Of a stretch of 64,000 bases of DNA, positions 37,141 through 45,990 are shown one piece after another (within the stretch, counting starts at the first letter, position 1; every line of letters begins with the position of its first letter). Location: NCBI GenBank assembly GCA_021812385.1, contig JAKANO010000006.1:1-64000 (forward strand), read 5' to 3'. Under the pieces are notes generated by a model. The model searched no databases. It saw nothing but the letters and a program-made list of their open reading frames with translations, and had not been told where the DNA came from. Source of the DNA: Pseudomonadota bacterium. Its GTDB lineage: Bacteria > Pseudomonadota > Gammaproteobacteria > Burkholderiales > Thiobacteraceae. Both the position numbers and the translations under genes were made by a program.

Positions 37141-38940
37141 ATGTTTGATCCCGCCGAGTTGCTAGCCAGCTTACCTCACCTGCCCGGGGTATATCGCATG
37201 TTGAATGGCGCTCGCGAAGTGCTGTATGTCGGCAAGGCGCGCGATCTCAAAAAGCGTGTTTCTTCCTATTTCCAAAAGACCCAGCTTTCTCCCAGAATCG
37301 TCCTGATGCTCGGTCAAGTCGCGAGCATCGAAACCACGGTGACGCGCTCCGAAGCTGAGGCCTTGATCCTTGAGAATAATCTTATCAAGGGGCTATTTCC
37401 CAAGTACAACATCTTGTTCCGGGATGATAAATCCTATCCCTTCATTGTTCTAACCGGTCATGACTACCCGCGACTGGCTTTCCATCGCGGCGCACAACAA
37501 GCGAAAAATCGCTACTACGGGCCATTTCCTAATTCCTTGGCGGTGCGCGACAGCATCCACCTGCTGCAAAAGATATTTCGCCTGCGCACCTGCGAGGACA
37601 GCGTATTCAACCATCGATCGCGCCCCTGTTTATTGCATCAAATCAAGCGTTGCAGCGGACCCTGCGTCGGCCTGGTCAGCCCCGAGCAGTACCAGGACGA
37701 TGTGCGCCAAGCGGCCGAATTTTTGTCCGGCCACGAGCAAACTCTGCTGGAAGGGCTGGAGCGCAAGATGCTCGCCGCTGCCGCCGCGCAGCATTACGAG
37801 GCTGCCGCCTTGTACCGTGACCAAATCCAGGCCCTGCGCAAGGTGCAAGAAAAGCAATTTGTGGAGAGCGGCAGCGAAACCGAAGCAGACGTGGTGGCGC
37901 TCGCCACGAAGAGCGGTTTGACCTGCGTCAATCTCACTATGATTCGTGGCGGGCGCCATCTGGGGGACAGGAGCCTGTTCCCGCAAAATGCCGAAGGGCA
38001 TGCGCCGGAAGCCATCTTGGAGGCCTTCCTCACCCAGCATTACAGCGATAAGCCGATTCCTCCCCTCGTACTCATGAATATCGAATTGGATAGCGAGGAG
38101 CTGGCCGCCATCCTCAGCGAACAAGCGCGTCACGCGGTAAAAATAGTGACGCACCCCATCGGTGAACGGCGCGTGTGGTTGAATATGGCGGAAAAAAATG
38201 CACTGCTCGCCATTGCACAACGCCTGGCGCAACACGCCACCCAGGAAGCCCGCTTAGCCGCTCTGACCGAGGCTCTAGGCTTTACCGAAAACATTGCGCG
38301 CATTGAGTGCTTCGATATTTCGCATACTATGGGCGAGGCGACCGTCGCTTCCTGCGTGGTGTACGATCAAAACGCTATGCGCAACAGCGAATACCGGCGT
38401 TTCAATATCAGCGGCATCGAACCCGGCGACGACTATGCCGCAATGCGTGTTGCACTGACCCGACGTTATCAAAAAATAGCGACCGGGGAGGGCAGAAGAC
38501 CAGACTTGATCTTGATCGACGGCGGGAAAGGGCAAGTGGGCGTCGCCTATGAGGTACTAGCCGAGCTCGGATTGACGGATATCAACCTGCTCGGCGTAGC
38601 GAAAGGGCCGGAGCGCAAAGCTGGGATGGAGGAATTGATTTTTGCCGATGCGCGAAAGCCGATACAATTGGGCACGGATCACCCGGGCTTGCATCTCATC
38701 CAGCAGATCCGCGACGAAGCGCATCGCTTTGCCATAACCGGACACCGCGCGCGACGCGGGAAAAACCGCACTAAATCTACACTGGATGATATCGATGGTA
38801 TTGGGCCAAAACGGCGACAAATGTTGCTCACGCGCTTTGGCGGTGTCAAAGGGGTTGAAAACGCCAGTGTTGAAGAATTGGCGAAAGTCGAAGGCATTAG
38901 TCAGCCGCTCGCAGAAAGAATCTACGCAGTTTTACATTAG
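37141..38940 (+). CDS. uvrC: Excinuclease ABC subunit C
   Basis: The 599-residue nucleotide-excision repair nuclease makes both incisions with UvrB. Its parts are a GIY-YIG domain (LPGVYRMLNGAREVLYVGKARDL split here as VYRMLNG and LYVGKARDL, about 15-40), a UVR domain (about 205-240), an RNase H-like endonuclease V-type domain (ECFDISHTMGEA, LILIDGGKGQ) and C-terminal helix-hairpin-helix repeats (DIDGIGPKRRQMLL). No obvious Shine-Dalgarno precedes ATG 37141. It lies 3 bp before pgsA. Confidence 0.97.
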   Translation: MFDPAELLASLPHLPGVYRMLNGAREVLYVGKARDLKKRVSSYFQKTQLSPRIVLMLGQVASIETTVTRSEAEALILENNLIKGLFPKYNILFRDDKSYPFIVLTGHDYPRLAFHRGAQQAKNRYYGPFPNSLAVRDSIHLLQKIFRLRTCEDSVFNHRSRPCLLHQIKRCSGPCVGLVSPEQYQDDVRQAAEFLSGHEQTLLEGLERKMLAAAAAQHYEAAALYRDQIQALRKVQEKQFVESGSETEADVVALATKSGLTCVNLTMIRGGRHLGDRSLFPQNAEGHAPEAILEAFLTQHYSDKPIPPLVLMNIELDSEELAAILSEQARHAVKIVTHPIGERRVWLNMAEKNALLAIAQRLAQHATQEARLAALTEALGFTENIARIECFDISHTMGEATVASCVVYDQNAMRNSEYRRFNISGIEPGDDYAAMRVALTRRYQKIATGEGRRPDLILIDGGKGQVGVAYEVLAELGLTDINLLGVAKGPERKAGMEELIFADARKPIQLGTDHPGLHLIQQIRDEAHRFAITGHRARRGKNRTKSTLDDIDGIGPKRRQMLLTRFGGVKGVENASVEELAKVEGISQPLAERIYAVLH

Positions 38941-38943
38941 GTC

Positions 38944-39516
38944 ATGCCCATAAACTTACCCAACATGCTTACTTGGCTGCGAATCCTGCTGATTCCGGTA
39001 TTCCTGTTGTTTTATTATTTGCCGGATACTTGGATGGAGCGCCAGTCGGTCAACATTGCCGCGGCAGGCATCTTCTTGCTGGCGGCCATCACGGATTGGC
39101 TGGACGGCTACCTGGCGCGCAAACTCAAGCAAACTTCGGCCTTCGGCGCCTTTCTCGACCCGGTTGCGGATAAGCTGATGGTGGCCGCCGCCTTGATTCT
39201 GTTGCTGCAATTGGGCCGCGTAGACGCCATCGTGGCCTTAGTCATCATTGGCCGGGAAATTGCCATTTCCGCGCTGCGCGAATGGATGGCGGGTGACGGT
39301 CAGCGCAAAAACGTGGCTGTGGCGTTTATCGGGAAAATCAAAACCGCTTCGCAAATGATCGCCATTTTGCTGTTGCTCTATCACGATTCACTGCTCGGCC
39401 TTGATATCGATGAAATCGGCACATGGCTCATCTACATCGCCGCGGTTTTGACCGTGGTATCGATGGCTTACTATATCGTTCATGCATTTTATTCGAGCCG
39501 CAAGCCCTCGCATTGA
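38944..39516 (+). CDS. pgsA: CDP-diacylglycerol-glycerol-3-phosphate 3-phosphatidyltransferase
   Basis: The 190-residue integral membrane enzyme makes phosphatidylglycerophosphate. The CDP-alcohol phosphotransferase signature D-G-x2-A-R-x8-G-x3-D-x3-D is present (DGYLARKLKQTSAFGAFLD then PVAD). About five hydrophobic helices follow. It shares an operon with uvrC, the usual pairing, and its stop abuts the promoter of the tRNA-Gly gene. Confidence 0.96.
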   Translation: MPINLPNMLTWLRILLIPVFLLFYYLPDTWMERQSVNIAAAGIFLLAAITDWLDGYLARKLKQTSAFGAFLDPVADKLMVAAALILLLQLGRVDAIVALVIIGREIAISALREWMAGDGQRKNVAVAFIGKIKTASQMIAILLLLYHDSLLGLDIDEIGTWLIYIAAVLTVVSMAYYIVHAFYSSRKPSH

Positions 39517-39544
39517 TTGACAAACACGCCGAAATGGATAAAAT
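39517..39544 (+). promoter_or_regulatory. Sigma-70 promoter for tRNA-Gly
   Basis: A perfect TTGACA (39517-39522), 16 bp, then TAAAAT (39539-39544). Transcription would begin near 39551, ten bases ahead of the mature tRNA. The -35 box begins directly after the pgsA stop codon. Confidence 0.7.
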
Positions 39545-39560
39545 GTCGGCTCTTGATTCT

Positions 39561-39636
39561 GCGGGAATAGCTCAGTTGGTAGAGCGCAACCTTGCCAAGG
39601 TTGAGGTCGGGAGTTCGAGACTCCTTTCCCGCTCCA
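39561..39636 (+). tRNA. tRNA-Gly (anticodon GCC)
   Basis: This 76-nt cloverleaf has acceptor GCGGGAA / TTCCCGC, D-arm AGCTCAGTTGGTAGAGC, anticodon GCC in CTTGCCAAG, T-arm with GTTCGAGAC, and an encoded CCA end. It has its own promoter and a terminator downstream. Confidence 0.97.
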
Positions 39637-39642
39637 GATTGC

Positions 39643-39679
39643 AGGGAAAGCGAAGATAACACTTCGTTTTCCCTTTTTA
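39643..39679 (+). terminator. Intrinsic terminator after tRNA-Gly
   Basis: A 13-bp stem (AGGGAAAGCGAAG / CTTCGTTTTCCCT, one G-U pair) with a 6-nt loop is followed by a T run (39674-39678). It separates tRNA-Gly from the tRNA-Cys and tRNA-Leu genes, so these are distinct transcripts. Confidence 0.85.
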
Positions 39680-39728
39680 GTTTCATACGCGGATTTTGCG
39701 CGTTCCCTCAGGTTTAATCTGTAGCCAA

Positions 39729-39802
39729 GGCGGGGTGGCAGAGTGGTCATGCAGCGGCCTGCAAAGCCGTGTACGCCGGTTCGATTCCGACCCCCGCCTC
39801 CA
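39729..39802 (+). tRNA. tRNA-Cys (anticodon GCA)
   Basis: This 74-nt cloverleaf has acceptor GGCGGGG / CCCCGCC, anticodon GCA within CCTGCAAAGC, T-arm with GTTCGATTC, and an encoded CCA end. No strong promoter is seen in the 49 bp after the preceding terminator. Confidence 0.95.
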
Positions 39803-39824
39803 ATTATTATTCATTTTTTCCACT

Positions 39825-39913
39825 GCCCGGATGGTGGAATAGGTAGACACAAGGGACTTAAAATCCCTCGCTGAGAAATCGGCGTGCCGGTTCGATTCCG
39901 GCTCCGGGCACCA
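39825..39913 (+). tRNA. tRNA-Leu (anticodon TAA)
   Basis: This 89-nt class II tRNA has acceptor GCCCGGA / TCCGGGC, anticodon TAA (GGGACTTAAAATCCC), a long variable arm (TCGCTGAGAAATCGGCG), T-arm GTTCGATTC, and an encoded CCA. It lies 22 bp after tRNA-Cys, probably co-transcribed with it. Confidence 0.96.
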
Positions 39914-39964
39914 GTTAAGACAAGCTGTTACCTGAATTTTCAAGGATAATCGACGGATTGTCCC

Positions 39965-41275
39965 ATGGCGCTACTCAACTTACCTTACCCTGTTGATCTG
40001 TTACGGTTGCATGCCGCCAACCCGGCACGCTATCCATTTCTGCTACAAACCTTAGGCGGTACTTTAGGCTGGGATATTTTGTTCGCCTTTCCCGAGCAGC
40101 AAATCGTGCAGCACCAAGGCCAAACTGGCTCCTTTCTCGACCGCCTCGATCAAGCCTGGCGCGCCGAGCAGGGCGCAGGTAGTGCCGAATCTAAAGCGAG
40201 TTGGTTGCCGTTTCACGGCGGCTGGTTCGTCTATCTGGGCTATGAGTTGCTGCACGAAATAGAAGCCAGCGTGCCGCGCCGTGCGCCGCAATCGGATTTC
40301 CCCATTGGCTTTGCCGCACGCGTGCCGGCGGCGCTGTTGCTGGATCGGGAACACGATACAACCTATGTATTTGCTGAATCCGGCCACGCGGCATTGCTGG
40401 CGTTGATGCAACAAGACATCGCCCATGCAGGCCCTGTTGCGGCCCATCCCATTTCCGTAACCGACTTGAAAGAAGATGCGCCGGAGCATTATTTAAGCGG
40501 CATTGAACGCATTCAGCGTTACATCCAAGAAGGTGATGTGTTCCAGGTGAATCTGGCCCGACGCTGGGCTGGCGAATTGCACGGCGATGCGATCGGCTTG
40601 TACCAAGCCCTCACACAAAATAACCCGGCACCTTTCGGCGGCCTTGCCGACTTGGGTAGGGCGCAAATTATCAGTTCTTCACCCGAACGCCTGGTACGTA
40701 CGCGACATGGGGTGATTGAGACGCGCCCGATTGCCGGCACGCATCCACGCTCAGCCGACCCCGCACAGGATTTGCAACTGAAAGCGCAATTGTTGTCCAC
40801 CGCGAAAGAGCGCGCTGAACACATCATGCTAGTGGACCTGGAGCGCAACGACTTGGGGCGAATTTGCAAGCCCGGCAGCGTGGTCGTGCCGGCCTTGCTC
40901 GATGTCGCTACCTATGCCCACGTGCATCATTTAGAATCCACCGTACGCGGCGAATTGCGCCAGGATGTCACGCCGTGCGAGGTGATCCGCGCGCTGTTTC
41001 CGGGCGGCACCATCACCGGCTGCCCCAAGGTGCGCTGCATGCAAATCATCCGCGAACTGGAGCAAGCACCGCGCCTCGCCTACACCGGCAGCATGGGATA
41101 CCTGAACCACGATGGCAGTCTCGATCTGAATATCTTGATTCGCAGTTTCATGCTGCAAGAAAACCAGCTGCAATTCTGGGCCGGCGCCGGAATTGTTGCG
41201 GACTCCGAGCCAGAACGCGAGTTGAATGAAACGCGCGCCAAAGCCAAGGGTTTATTGCGCGCCTTACAGCGCTAG
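39965..41275 (+). CDS. pabB: Aminodeoxychorismate synthase component I (PabB-type chorismate-utilising enzyme)
   Basis: The 436-residue enzyme converts chorismate with ammonia to 4-amino-4-deoxychorismate for folate synthesis. The chorismate-binding domain has DVFQVNLARR, SSSPERLVR, KERAEHIMLVDLERNDLGR, FPGGTITGCPK and the C-terminal AGAGIVADS. The active-site motif reads PIAGT (255-259), with Ala257 where E. coli PabB has the catalytic Lys of PIKGT; anthranilate synthases also have Ala here. pabC follows, so PabB remains the best call. The amidotransferase subunit is not in the window. Confidence 0.85.
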   Translation: MALLNLPYPVDLLRLHAANPARYPFLLQTLGGTLGWDILFAFPEQQIVQHQGQTGSFLDRLDQAWRAEQGAGSAESKASWLPFHGGWFVYLGYELLHEIEASVPRRAPQSDFPIGFAARVPAALLLDREHDTTYVFAESGHAALLALMQQDIAHAGPVAAHPISVTDLKEDAPEHYLSGIERIQRYIQEGDVFQVNLARRWAGELHGDAIGLYQALTQNNPAPFGGLADLGRAQIISSSPERLVRTRHGVIETRPIAGTHPRSADPAQDLQLKAQLLSTAKERAEHIMLVDLERNDLGRICKPGSVVVPALLDVATYAHVHHLESTVRGELRQDVTPCEVIRALFPGGTITGCPKVRCMQIIRELEQAPRLAYTGSMGYLNHDGSLDLNILIRSFMLQENQLQFWAGAGIVADSEPERELNETRAKAKGLLRALQR

Positions 41276-41339
41276 ATAGGGTAGTTTACGTGCCAAATTC
41301 CCTGCTTCAAAAGCGGGACTCGACAAGCCCAAGGATGTA

Positions 41340-41367
41340 TTGGATTATTAGACTTTCATATTATAAA
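41340..41367 (+). promoter_or_regulatory. Weak candidate promoter for pabC-mltG-tmk-holB
   Basis: TTGGAT (41340-41345), 16 bp, then TATAAA (41362-41367) in the 109-bp gap between pabB and pabC. The -10 is good and the -35 poor. Confidence 0.35.
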
Positions 41368-41384
41368 AATAAGGTTCCGGCATT

Positions 41385-42197
41385 GTGTTCATGATCAATG
41401 GTGAGCAAGGGGGCGTGATTCATGCGATGGATCGTGCCGTCATGTACGGCGATGGCGTGTTCCGCACCATGTGCATGCGCCAAGGGCAAGTGAAATGTTG
41501 GCCGCAACAGTATCGAAAATTAAATGCGGATTGTCAGGCACTGGACATCCTATGCCCAGCACAACATATTCTTGAACAAGAGTTGCGCCAACTCGCCCTG
41601 GATGAACCCGATTGTGTGGTGAAAATTATTGTGTCGCGTGGCGAAGGCGGGCGTGGCTATGGTGTGCCCGCATCGGTTTCACCCAACCGCGTAGTATTGA
41701 GTTCTCCCGCACCGCAGCATCCAATCCGCTTTTGGCATGAGGGCGTCAAACTGCATGTGTGTGAAATTCGCATGTCGCATCAACCCCGGCTTGCCGGCAT
41801 CAAACACCTCAATCGCCTTGAGAATGTGCTGGCGCGCATGGAATGGGATGATGCCAGCATCCCCGAAGGCCTGTTGCTCGACGCCGACGGTTGGGTGGTA
41901 GAAGGCACCATGTCGAATATTTTCATGCGCGTCGGCCAAAAACTGATCACGCCGGATTTATCCACATGCGGCGTGGCTGGATTGCAACGCGATCGGATTT
42001 TAAAATATGCGCCAACGCTAGGCCTGACAGCCGAAATTTCGCACTTTACTTTGCCGACACTGCTGCAAGCTGAAGAAATATTCGTCTGCAATAGCGTCAT
42101 CGGCGTCTGGCCGGTACGGCAGATTGGCGCTGCCTCAATAGCGCCGGGCCCGGTAGCTGCCCAGATGCAGCGCATTCTAGAGAGCGCCATTGATTAA
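41385..42197 (+). CDS. pabC: Aminodeoxychorismate lyase
   Basis: The 270-residue PLP-dependent enzyme (branched-chain aminotransferase fold) splits aminodeoxychorismate to p-aminobenzoate and pyruvate. Features are the start MINGEQGG, DRAVMYGDGVFRT, the PLP lysine K140 in GIKHLNRLENVLAR, and EGTMSNIF. The start is either GTG 41385 (AAGG ten bases upstream) or ATG 41391. It follows pabB, completing the p-aminobenzoate branch, and overlaps mltG by 8 bp. Confidence 0.93.
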   Translation: MFMINGEQGGVIHAMDRAVMYGDGVFRTMCMRQGQVKCWPQQYRKLNADCQALDILCPAQHILEQELRQLALDEPDCVVKIIVSRGEGGRGYGVPASVSPNRVVLSSPAPQHPIRFWHEGVKLHVCEIRMSHQPRLAGIKHLNRLENVLARMEWDDASIPEGLLLDADGWVVEGTMSNIFMRVGQKLITPDLSTCGVAGLQRDRILKYAPTLGLTAEISHFTLPTLLQAEEIFVCNSVIGVWPVRQIGAASIAPGPVAAQMQRILESAID

Positions 42198-43176
42198 GCG
42201 CGCGCTCTGGTTGTTACTGCTGATGACGCTTGGCGCAGGCGGCTGGCTCGCCTATTTTTTATCAACGCCGGTGGCGCTGCCCGTGACACCTTTCGAATTT
42301 GATGTGAAGTCCGGCATCACCATGAAACGGGTTGCGCAGCAATTGGCGCAGGCCGGCGTGCTCAAACAGCCCTTCGCTTTCACGCTGGCAGCGCGTCTGA
42401 CCGGAAAAGGCTCCGCGTTAAAGGCCGGTAACTACGCGTTGAACGAACCGCTGACCCCTTGGGAGTTATTACAGAAGTTGACCAAGGGTGACGTCACGCA
42501 AAGCGAAATCAAATTCATCGAGGGTTGGAACTTCAAACAACTGCGCCAAGCATTGGATAGCGCACCCAACTTGCAACACGATACGCGCGGACTGAGCGAT
42601 GCTGAGATCATGGCTAAATTAGGCTGGCCAAAGCAACATCCGGAAGGTCGATTTTTTCCGGATACGTATTTTTTTAGTCATGGCATGAGCGATCTGGCTA
42701 TTCTTGGCCGTGCGCACAAGTTGATGCAAACCCACCTCGAAAATGTTTGGCGCGAACGTGCGGCAAACCTACCCTACGACACCATGAACAAAGCCCTGAT
42801 CATGGCTTCCATTATCGAAAAGGAAACCGGCCAAGCCGCAGAGCGCCCAATGATCGCCGGGGTTTTCATCAATCGCTTGCATAGCGGCATGCTGCTGCAA
42901 ACCGATCCTACCGTGATTTATGGCTTGGGGGATCGTTACGATGGCAATCTGCACAAGCGAGACTTGCTCGACGACACGCCTTACAATACCTACCTGCGTG
43001 CCGGGCTACCACCAACCCCAATTGCGATGCCCGGCATCGAGGCACTGCGCGCGGCAGTCAATCCGGCCCCAACGCGCGCGCTGTATTTCGTGGCGCGCGG
43101 AAATGGCACCCATAAATTTTCCGCGTCCTTGGCCGAGCATAATCAGGCCGTCAACAAATATCAGAGGCAGCAATGA
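42190..43176 (+). CDS. mltG: Endolytic murein transglycosylase MltG
   Basis: The 328-residue inner-membrane enzyme cleaves nascent glycan strands. One N-terminal transmembrane helix (about 4-24) precedes a LysM-like region and the YceG catalytic domain (ALIMASIIEKETG with the catalytic Glu, and GLPPTPIAMPG). The start codon is TTG at 42190, within the end of pabC. The pabC-mltG-tmk-holB order is conserved in proteobacteria. Confidence 0.95.
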   Translation: MIKRALWLLLLMTLGAGGWLAYFLSTPVALPVTPFEFDVKSGITMKRVAQQLAQAGVLKQPFAFTLAARLTGKGSALKAGNYALNEPLTPWELLQKLTKGDVTQSEIKFIEGWNFKQLRQALDSAPNLQHDTRGLSDAEIMAKLGWPKQHPEGRFFPDTYFFSHGMSDLAILGRAHKLMQTHLENVWRERAANLPYDTMNKALIMASIIEKETGQAAERPMIAGVFINRLHSGMLLQTDPTVIYGLGDRYDGNLHKRDLLDDTPYNTYLRAGLPPTPIAMPGIEALRAAVNPAPTRALYFVARGNGTHKFSASLAEHNQAVNKYQRQQ

Positions 43177-43787
43177 GCCGAGGCAAATTCATTACCCTGG
43201 AAGGCATTGACGGCGCGGGGAAAAGCACGCATCTGAGCTTTATCGCCGAACACTTGCGCGCATTGGACAAGGCCGTGCTCACCACGCGCGAACCGGGCGG
43301 CACGCCCTTGGGCGAGATGCTGCGCGATATGGTGCTGTCGCAATCCATGCATGTGGAGACCGAAACGCTCATCATGTTCGCCTCGCGCCGCGAGCATATC
43401 GACAAAGTCATCGTGCCGGCGTTGGAAAAAGGCATTTGGGTCATTTCCGATCGCTTTACCGATGCTACCTTTGCCTACCAAGGCGGTGGTCGCGGCATCG
43501 CCAACGAACGTTTAAAGCTGCTGGAGGACTGGGTGCAAAATGGCCTGCAACCCGACTTGACCTTTCTATTCGATGTGTCGAGCGAACTCAGCCATCAACG
43601 CTTGGCCTTCAATCAATCCCTGGATCGTTTCGAACAAGAGAAACAAGATTTCTTTAAGCGCGTGCGCGATTCCTATCTCGATCGCGCCCATGCCTTCCAG
43701 CACCGCATGCGCGTGATCGACGCCAGCCGTGGCATCGCCGAGATTCAAACGGAATTAGGCAGCCTGCTCGATACTTTGGCGCAATAA
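43173..43787 (+). CDS. tmk: Thymidylate kinase
   Basis: The 204-residue enzyme phosphorylates dTMP to dTDP. The P-loop LEGIDGAGKSTH, TREPGGTPLGE and the DRF/ATFAYQGGGRG regions are intact. Its ATG overlaps the mltG stop by 4 bp. Length is standard. Confidence 0.97.
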   Translation: MSRGKFITLEGIDGAGKSTHLSFIAEHLRALDKAVLTTREPGGTPLGEMLRDMVLSQSMHVETETLIMFASRREHIDKVIVPALEKGIWVISDRFTDATFAYQGGGRGIANERLKLLEDWVQNGLQPDLTFLFDVSSELSHQRLAFNQSLDRFEQEKQDFFKRVRDSYLDRAHAFQHRMRVIDASRGIAEIQTELGSLLDTLAQ

Positions 43788-43808
43788 AAAAGGTTTCAAC
43801 ACTAAGCA

Positions 43809-44801
43809 ATGAACCACTATTCATGGCAAGCGGATCTCTGGCAACGGTTGATGTCCCAACCGGAACGCTTGCCGCACGCATTATTATTGGAAGGGCCGCG
43901 CGGCATCGGCAAACGCGATTTCGCCTTGTCATTGGCCGCGGCGCGCTTTTGCGAGACGCCCAACAAGGATGGGCACGCATGCGGCCATTGCACGGCTTGC
44001 CATTGGATCGGGCAAGGCGCTCACCCTGACATGCGTTTGCTGGAACCTGTAACGCCGGAAAATAGCGACGAAGCGGAAGAGGGTGCGACACGTAAAAAAC
44101 AGGAGATCACGATTGCCCAAGTGCGTGCGCTGGGCGATTTTGTGAATCTGTCGAGCCATCGCGCCAGTGGCCGCGCGATCGTGATTCATCCGGCTGAAGC
44201 GCTGAACCCGGCCTCGGCCAATGCGCTGCTCAAAACCCTGGAAGAACCGAGTCCTAACAGTCTTTTCGTGCTGGTCACGCACCAAGCCAATTTTCTCCTG
44301 CCGACGATCAAGAGCCGCTGTCACCGCATCAGCATGCCGCAACCCAGCGCGGCGCAGGCCCATGCTTGGCTGGCGCAACAAGGCGCGGAGCAAGCTGAAT
44401 TATGCTTGGCTTTGGCGGGTGGCGCCCCATTGCTCGCGCGCGAATATGCCGATGCGCAATATCTCCAGGCGCGGCAGCAATTCTTGAGCGCGCTGCAAAA
44501 ACCCAAGCAATTGAACTGGTTGCTGTTGGCAGAGCAGGGCGCAAAGGCGGATTTAGCCGCGCGTTTCGATTGGCTGCAAAAGTGGCTGTCCGATCTGATC
44601 ACATCACGCCTGGCGGGCAAGGTTCGCTATAACCTAGATTTCGTTTCCAGCTTGCAGGATTTGGCGGTAAAGGTTAACTTAATGCGCGTGCAACAGTTCG
44701 CGAGCGAGCTGGCGCAAATCAAACGACGCTTGAAACATCCTTTAAATCCGCAGCTGCTCTTAGAAAGCGTGCTGCTTAGTTACTTAGCGGCGGTCAGTTA
44801 A
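43809..44801 (+). CDS. holB: DNA polymerase III subunit delta'
   Basis: The 330-residue clamp-loader subunit has an AAA+ fold with GPRGIGKRDFA in place of a full Walker A, a zinc-binding module (CETPNKDGHACGHCTAC), LLKTLEEPSPNSLF and the SRC motif in KSRCHRISMP. The weakened nucleotide site is normal for delta'. Its last base is the first base of the pilZ start. Confidence 0.95.
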   Translation: MNHYSWQADLWQRLMSQPERLPHALLLEGPRGIGKRDFALSLAAARFCETPNKDGHACGHCTACHWIGQGAHPDMRLLEPVTPENSDEAEEGATRKKQEITIAQVRALGDFVNLSSHRASGRAIVIHPAEALNPASANALLKTLEEPSPNSLFVLVTHQANFLLPTIKSRCHRISMPQPSAAQAHAWLAQQGAEQAELCLALAGGAPLLAREYADAQYLQARQQFLSALQKPKQLNWLLLAEQGAKADLAARFDWLQKWLSDLITSRLAGKVRYNLDFVSSLQDLAVKVNLMRVQQFASELAQIKRRLKHPLNPQLLLESVLLSYLAAVS

Positions 44802-45175
44802 TGGCAGAAGCACCCAAACCCAGTTCAGGCGGTGGCGCGCGTCCTGGCGTGTTATCGCTCAGCATCAAAGAAAAATCGGCGCTATACGCAGCCTACATGC
44901 CGTATTTGAAATATGGCGGAATTTTTATCCCCACCAATAAAAGCTACGCCATTGGCGACGAAGTATTCATGTTGCTGACCTTGATGACCGACCCCAACAA
45001 ATTGCCGGTTGCGGGGCGGGTGGTATGGATTACGCCTCCCGGCGCGCAGGGCGGAAAAACGCAAGGAATCGGCGTTGAATTCGCGGCCAACGAAAGTGGT
45101 AGTGCAGCGCGGAGCAAGATCGAGGGCTTGCTGGGCGGTTCGCTCAAATCGACGCGCCCGACGCATACCATGTAA
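44801..45175 (+). CDS. pilZ: Type IV pilus assembly protein PilZ
   Basis: The 124-residue PilZ-domain protein contains YMPYLKYGGIFIPTNKSYAIGDEVFMLLT and VAGRVVWITPPGAQGGKTQGIGVEF. The RxxxR and (D/N)xSxxG residues that bind c-di-GMP in other PilZ proteins are not seen, as expected for the pilus-type PilZ, which acts with PilB and FimX. It is translationally coupled to holB and suggests the cell makes type IV pili. Confidence 0.93.
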   Translation: MAEAPKPSSGGGARPGVLSLSIKEKSALYAAYMPYLKYGGIFIPTNKSYAIGDEVFMLLTLMTDPNKLPVAGRVVWITPPGAQGGKTQGIGVEFAANESGSAARSKIEGLLGGSLKSTRPTHTM

Positions 45176-45219
45176 ATAGCCCGCGCTCTATAATGGCGCT
45201 TTCACTCGCGCCATTGCCC

Positions 45220-45978
45220 ATGTTTATCGACTCCCATTGCCACCTGGATTTTCCAGAGCTATCAGAAAAACTCCCTGAATTACTTGCCCATATGGCAAGC
45301 AACCAAGTAAGCCACGCGCTCTGCGTGGCCGTTGATTTGCCTGATTTTCCGCGTGTGCGCGCCTTGGCAGAACAGCATGAGAATTTATACGCCTCGGTGG
45401 GCGTGCACCCGGATTACCAAGACACCCCCGAACCCACGGTTGAGCAGTTAGTGCAGTTAGCGGACCATCCGCGCGTTGTCGCCATCGGCGAAACTGGTCT
45501 GGATTATTTTCGCCTCAAAGGTGATTTAGAGTGGCAGCGCGAACGCTTTCGCACCCATATTCGCGCCGCGCGCAGCGCATCTAAGCCACTGATTATCCAC
45601 ACCCGAGAGGCGGCTGCGGATACGCTAAAAATCATGCGCGAAGAGGGAGCGCAAGCTGTCGGCGGCGTCATGCACTGCTTCACCGAAAGCTGGGAAGTCG
45701 CTGAACAGGCGATGGAGTTGGGTTTTTATATTTCATTCTCGGGCATCGTTACTTTCAAAAAAGCGCTGGCCTTAAAAGAAGTTGCGCAGAAAATGCCTCT
45801 TGAGCGCATGCTGATCGAAACCGATTCACCTTATTTAGCCCCGGTGCCGTTTCGCGGCAAACAAAATGAGCCCGCATTGGTTAAACATGTAGCAGAAGAA
45901 ATTGCGCGACTTAGATCAGATACGCTTGAAAATATAGGCTGCGCAACTTCTAATAATTTTTTTAAGTTATTCATATAA
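45220..45978 (+). CDS. tatD: TatD family metal-dependent deoxyribonuclease
   Basis: The 252-residue TIM-barrel hydrolase has metal-binding motifs DSHCHLDF, IGETGLDYF, IIHTREA, MHCFTES and ETDSPYLAPVP. TatD proteins have 3'-5' exonuclease activity in repair. ATG 45220 (MFIDSHCHLD) is preferred to ATG 45193, which would add nine unconserved residues. The C-terminus becomes AT-rich. Confidence 0.94.
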   Translation: MFIDSHCHLDFPELSEKLPELLAHMASNQVSHALCVAVDLPDFPRVRALAEQHENLYASVGVHPDYQDTPEPTVEQLVQLADHPRVVAIGETGLDYFRLKGDLEWQRERFRTHIRAARSASKPLIIHTREAAADTLKIMREEGAQAVGGVMHCFTESWEVAEQAMELGFYISFSGIVTFKKALALKEVAQKMPLERMLIETDSPYLAPVPFRGKQNEPALVKHVAEEIARLRSDTLENIGCATSNNFFKLFI

Positions 45979-45990
45979 GATTATGAATAA

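Noticed and set aside
44801-45175. PilZ as a c-di-GMP receptor
   Set aside because: The RxxxR and D/NxSxxG residues are not present; this is the pilus-assembly type.
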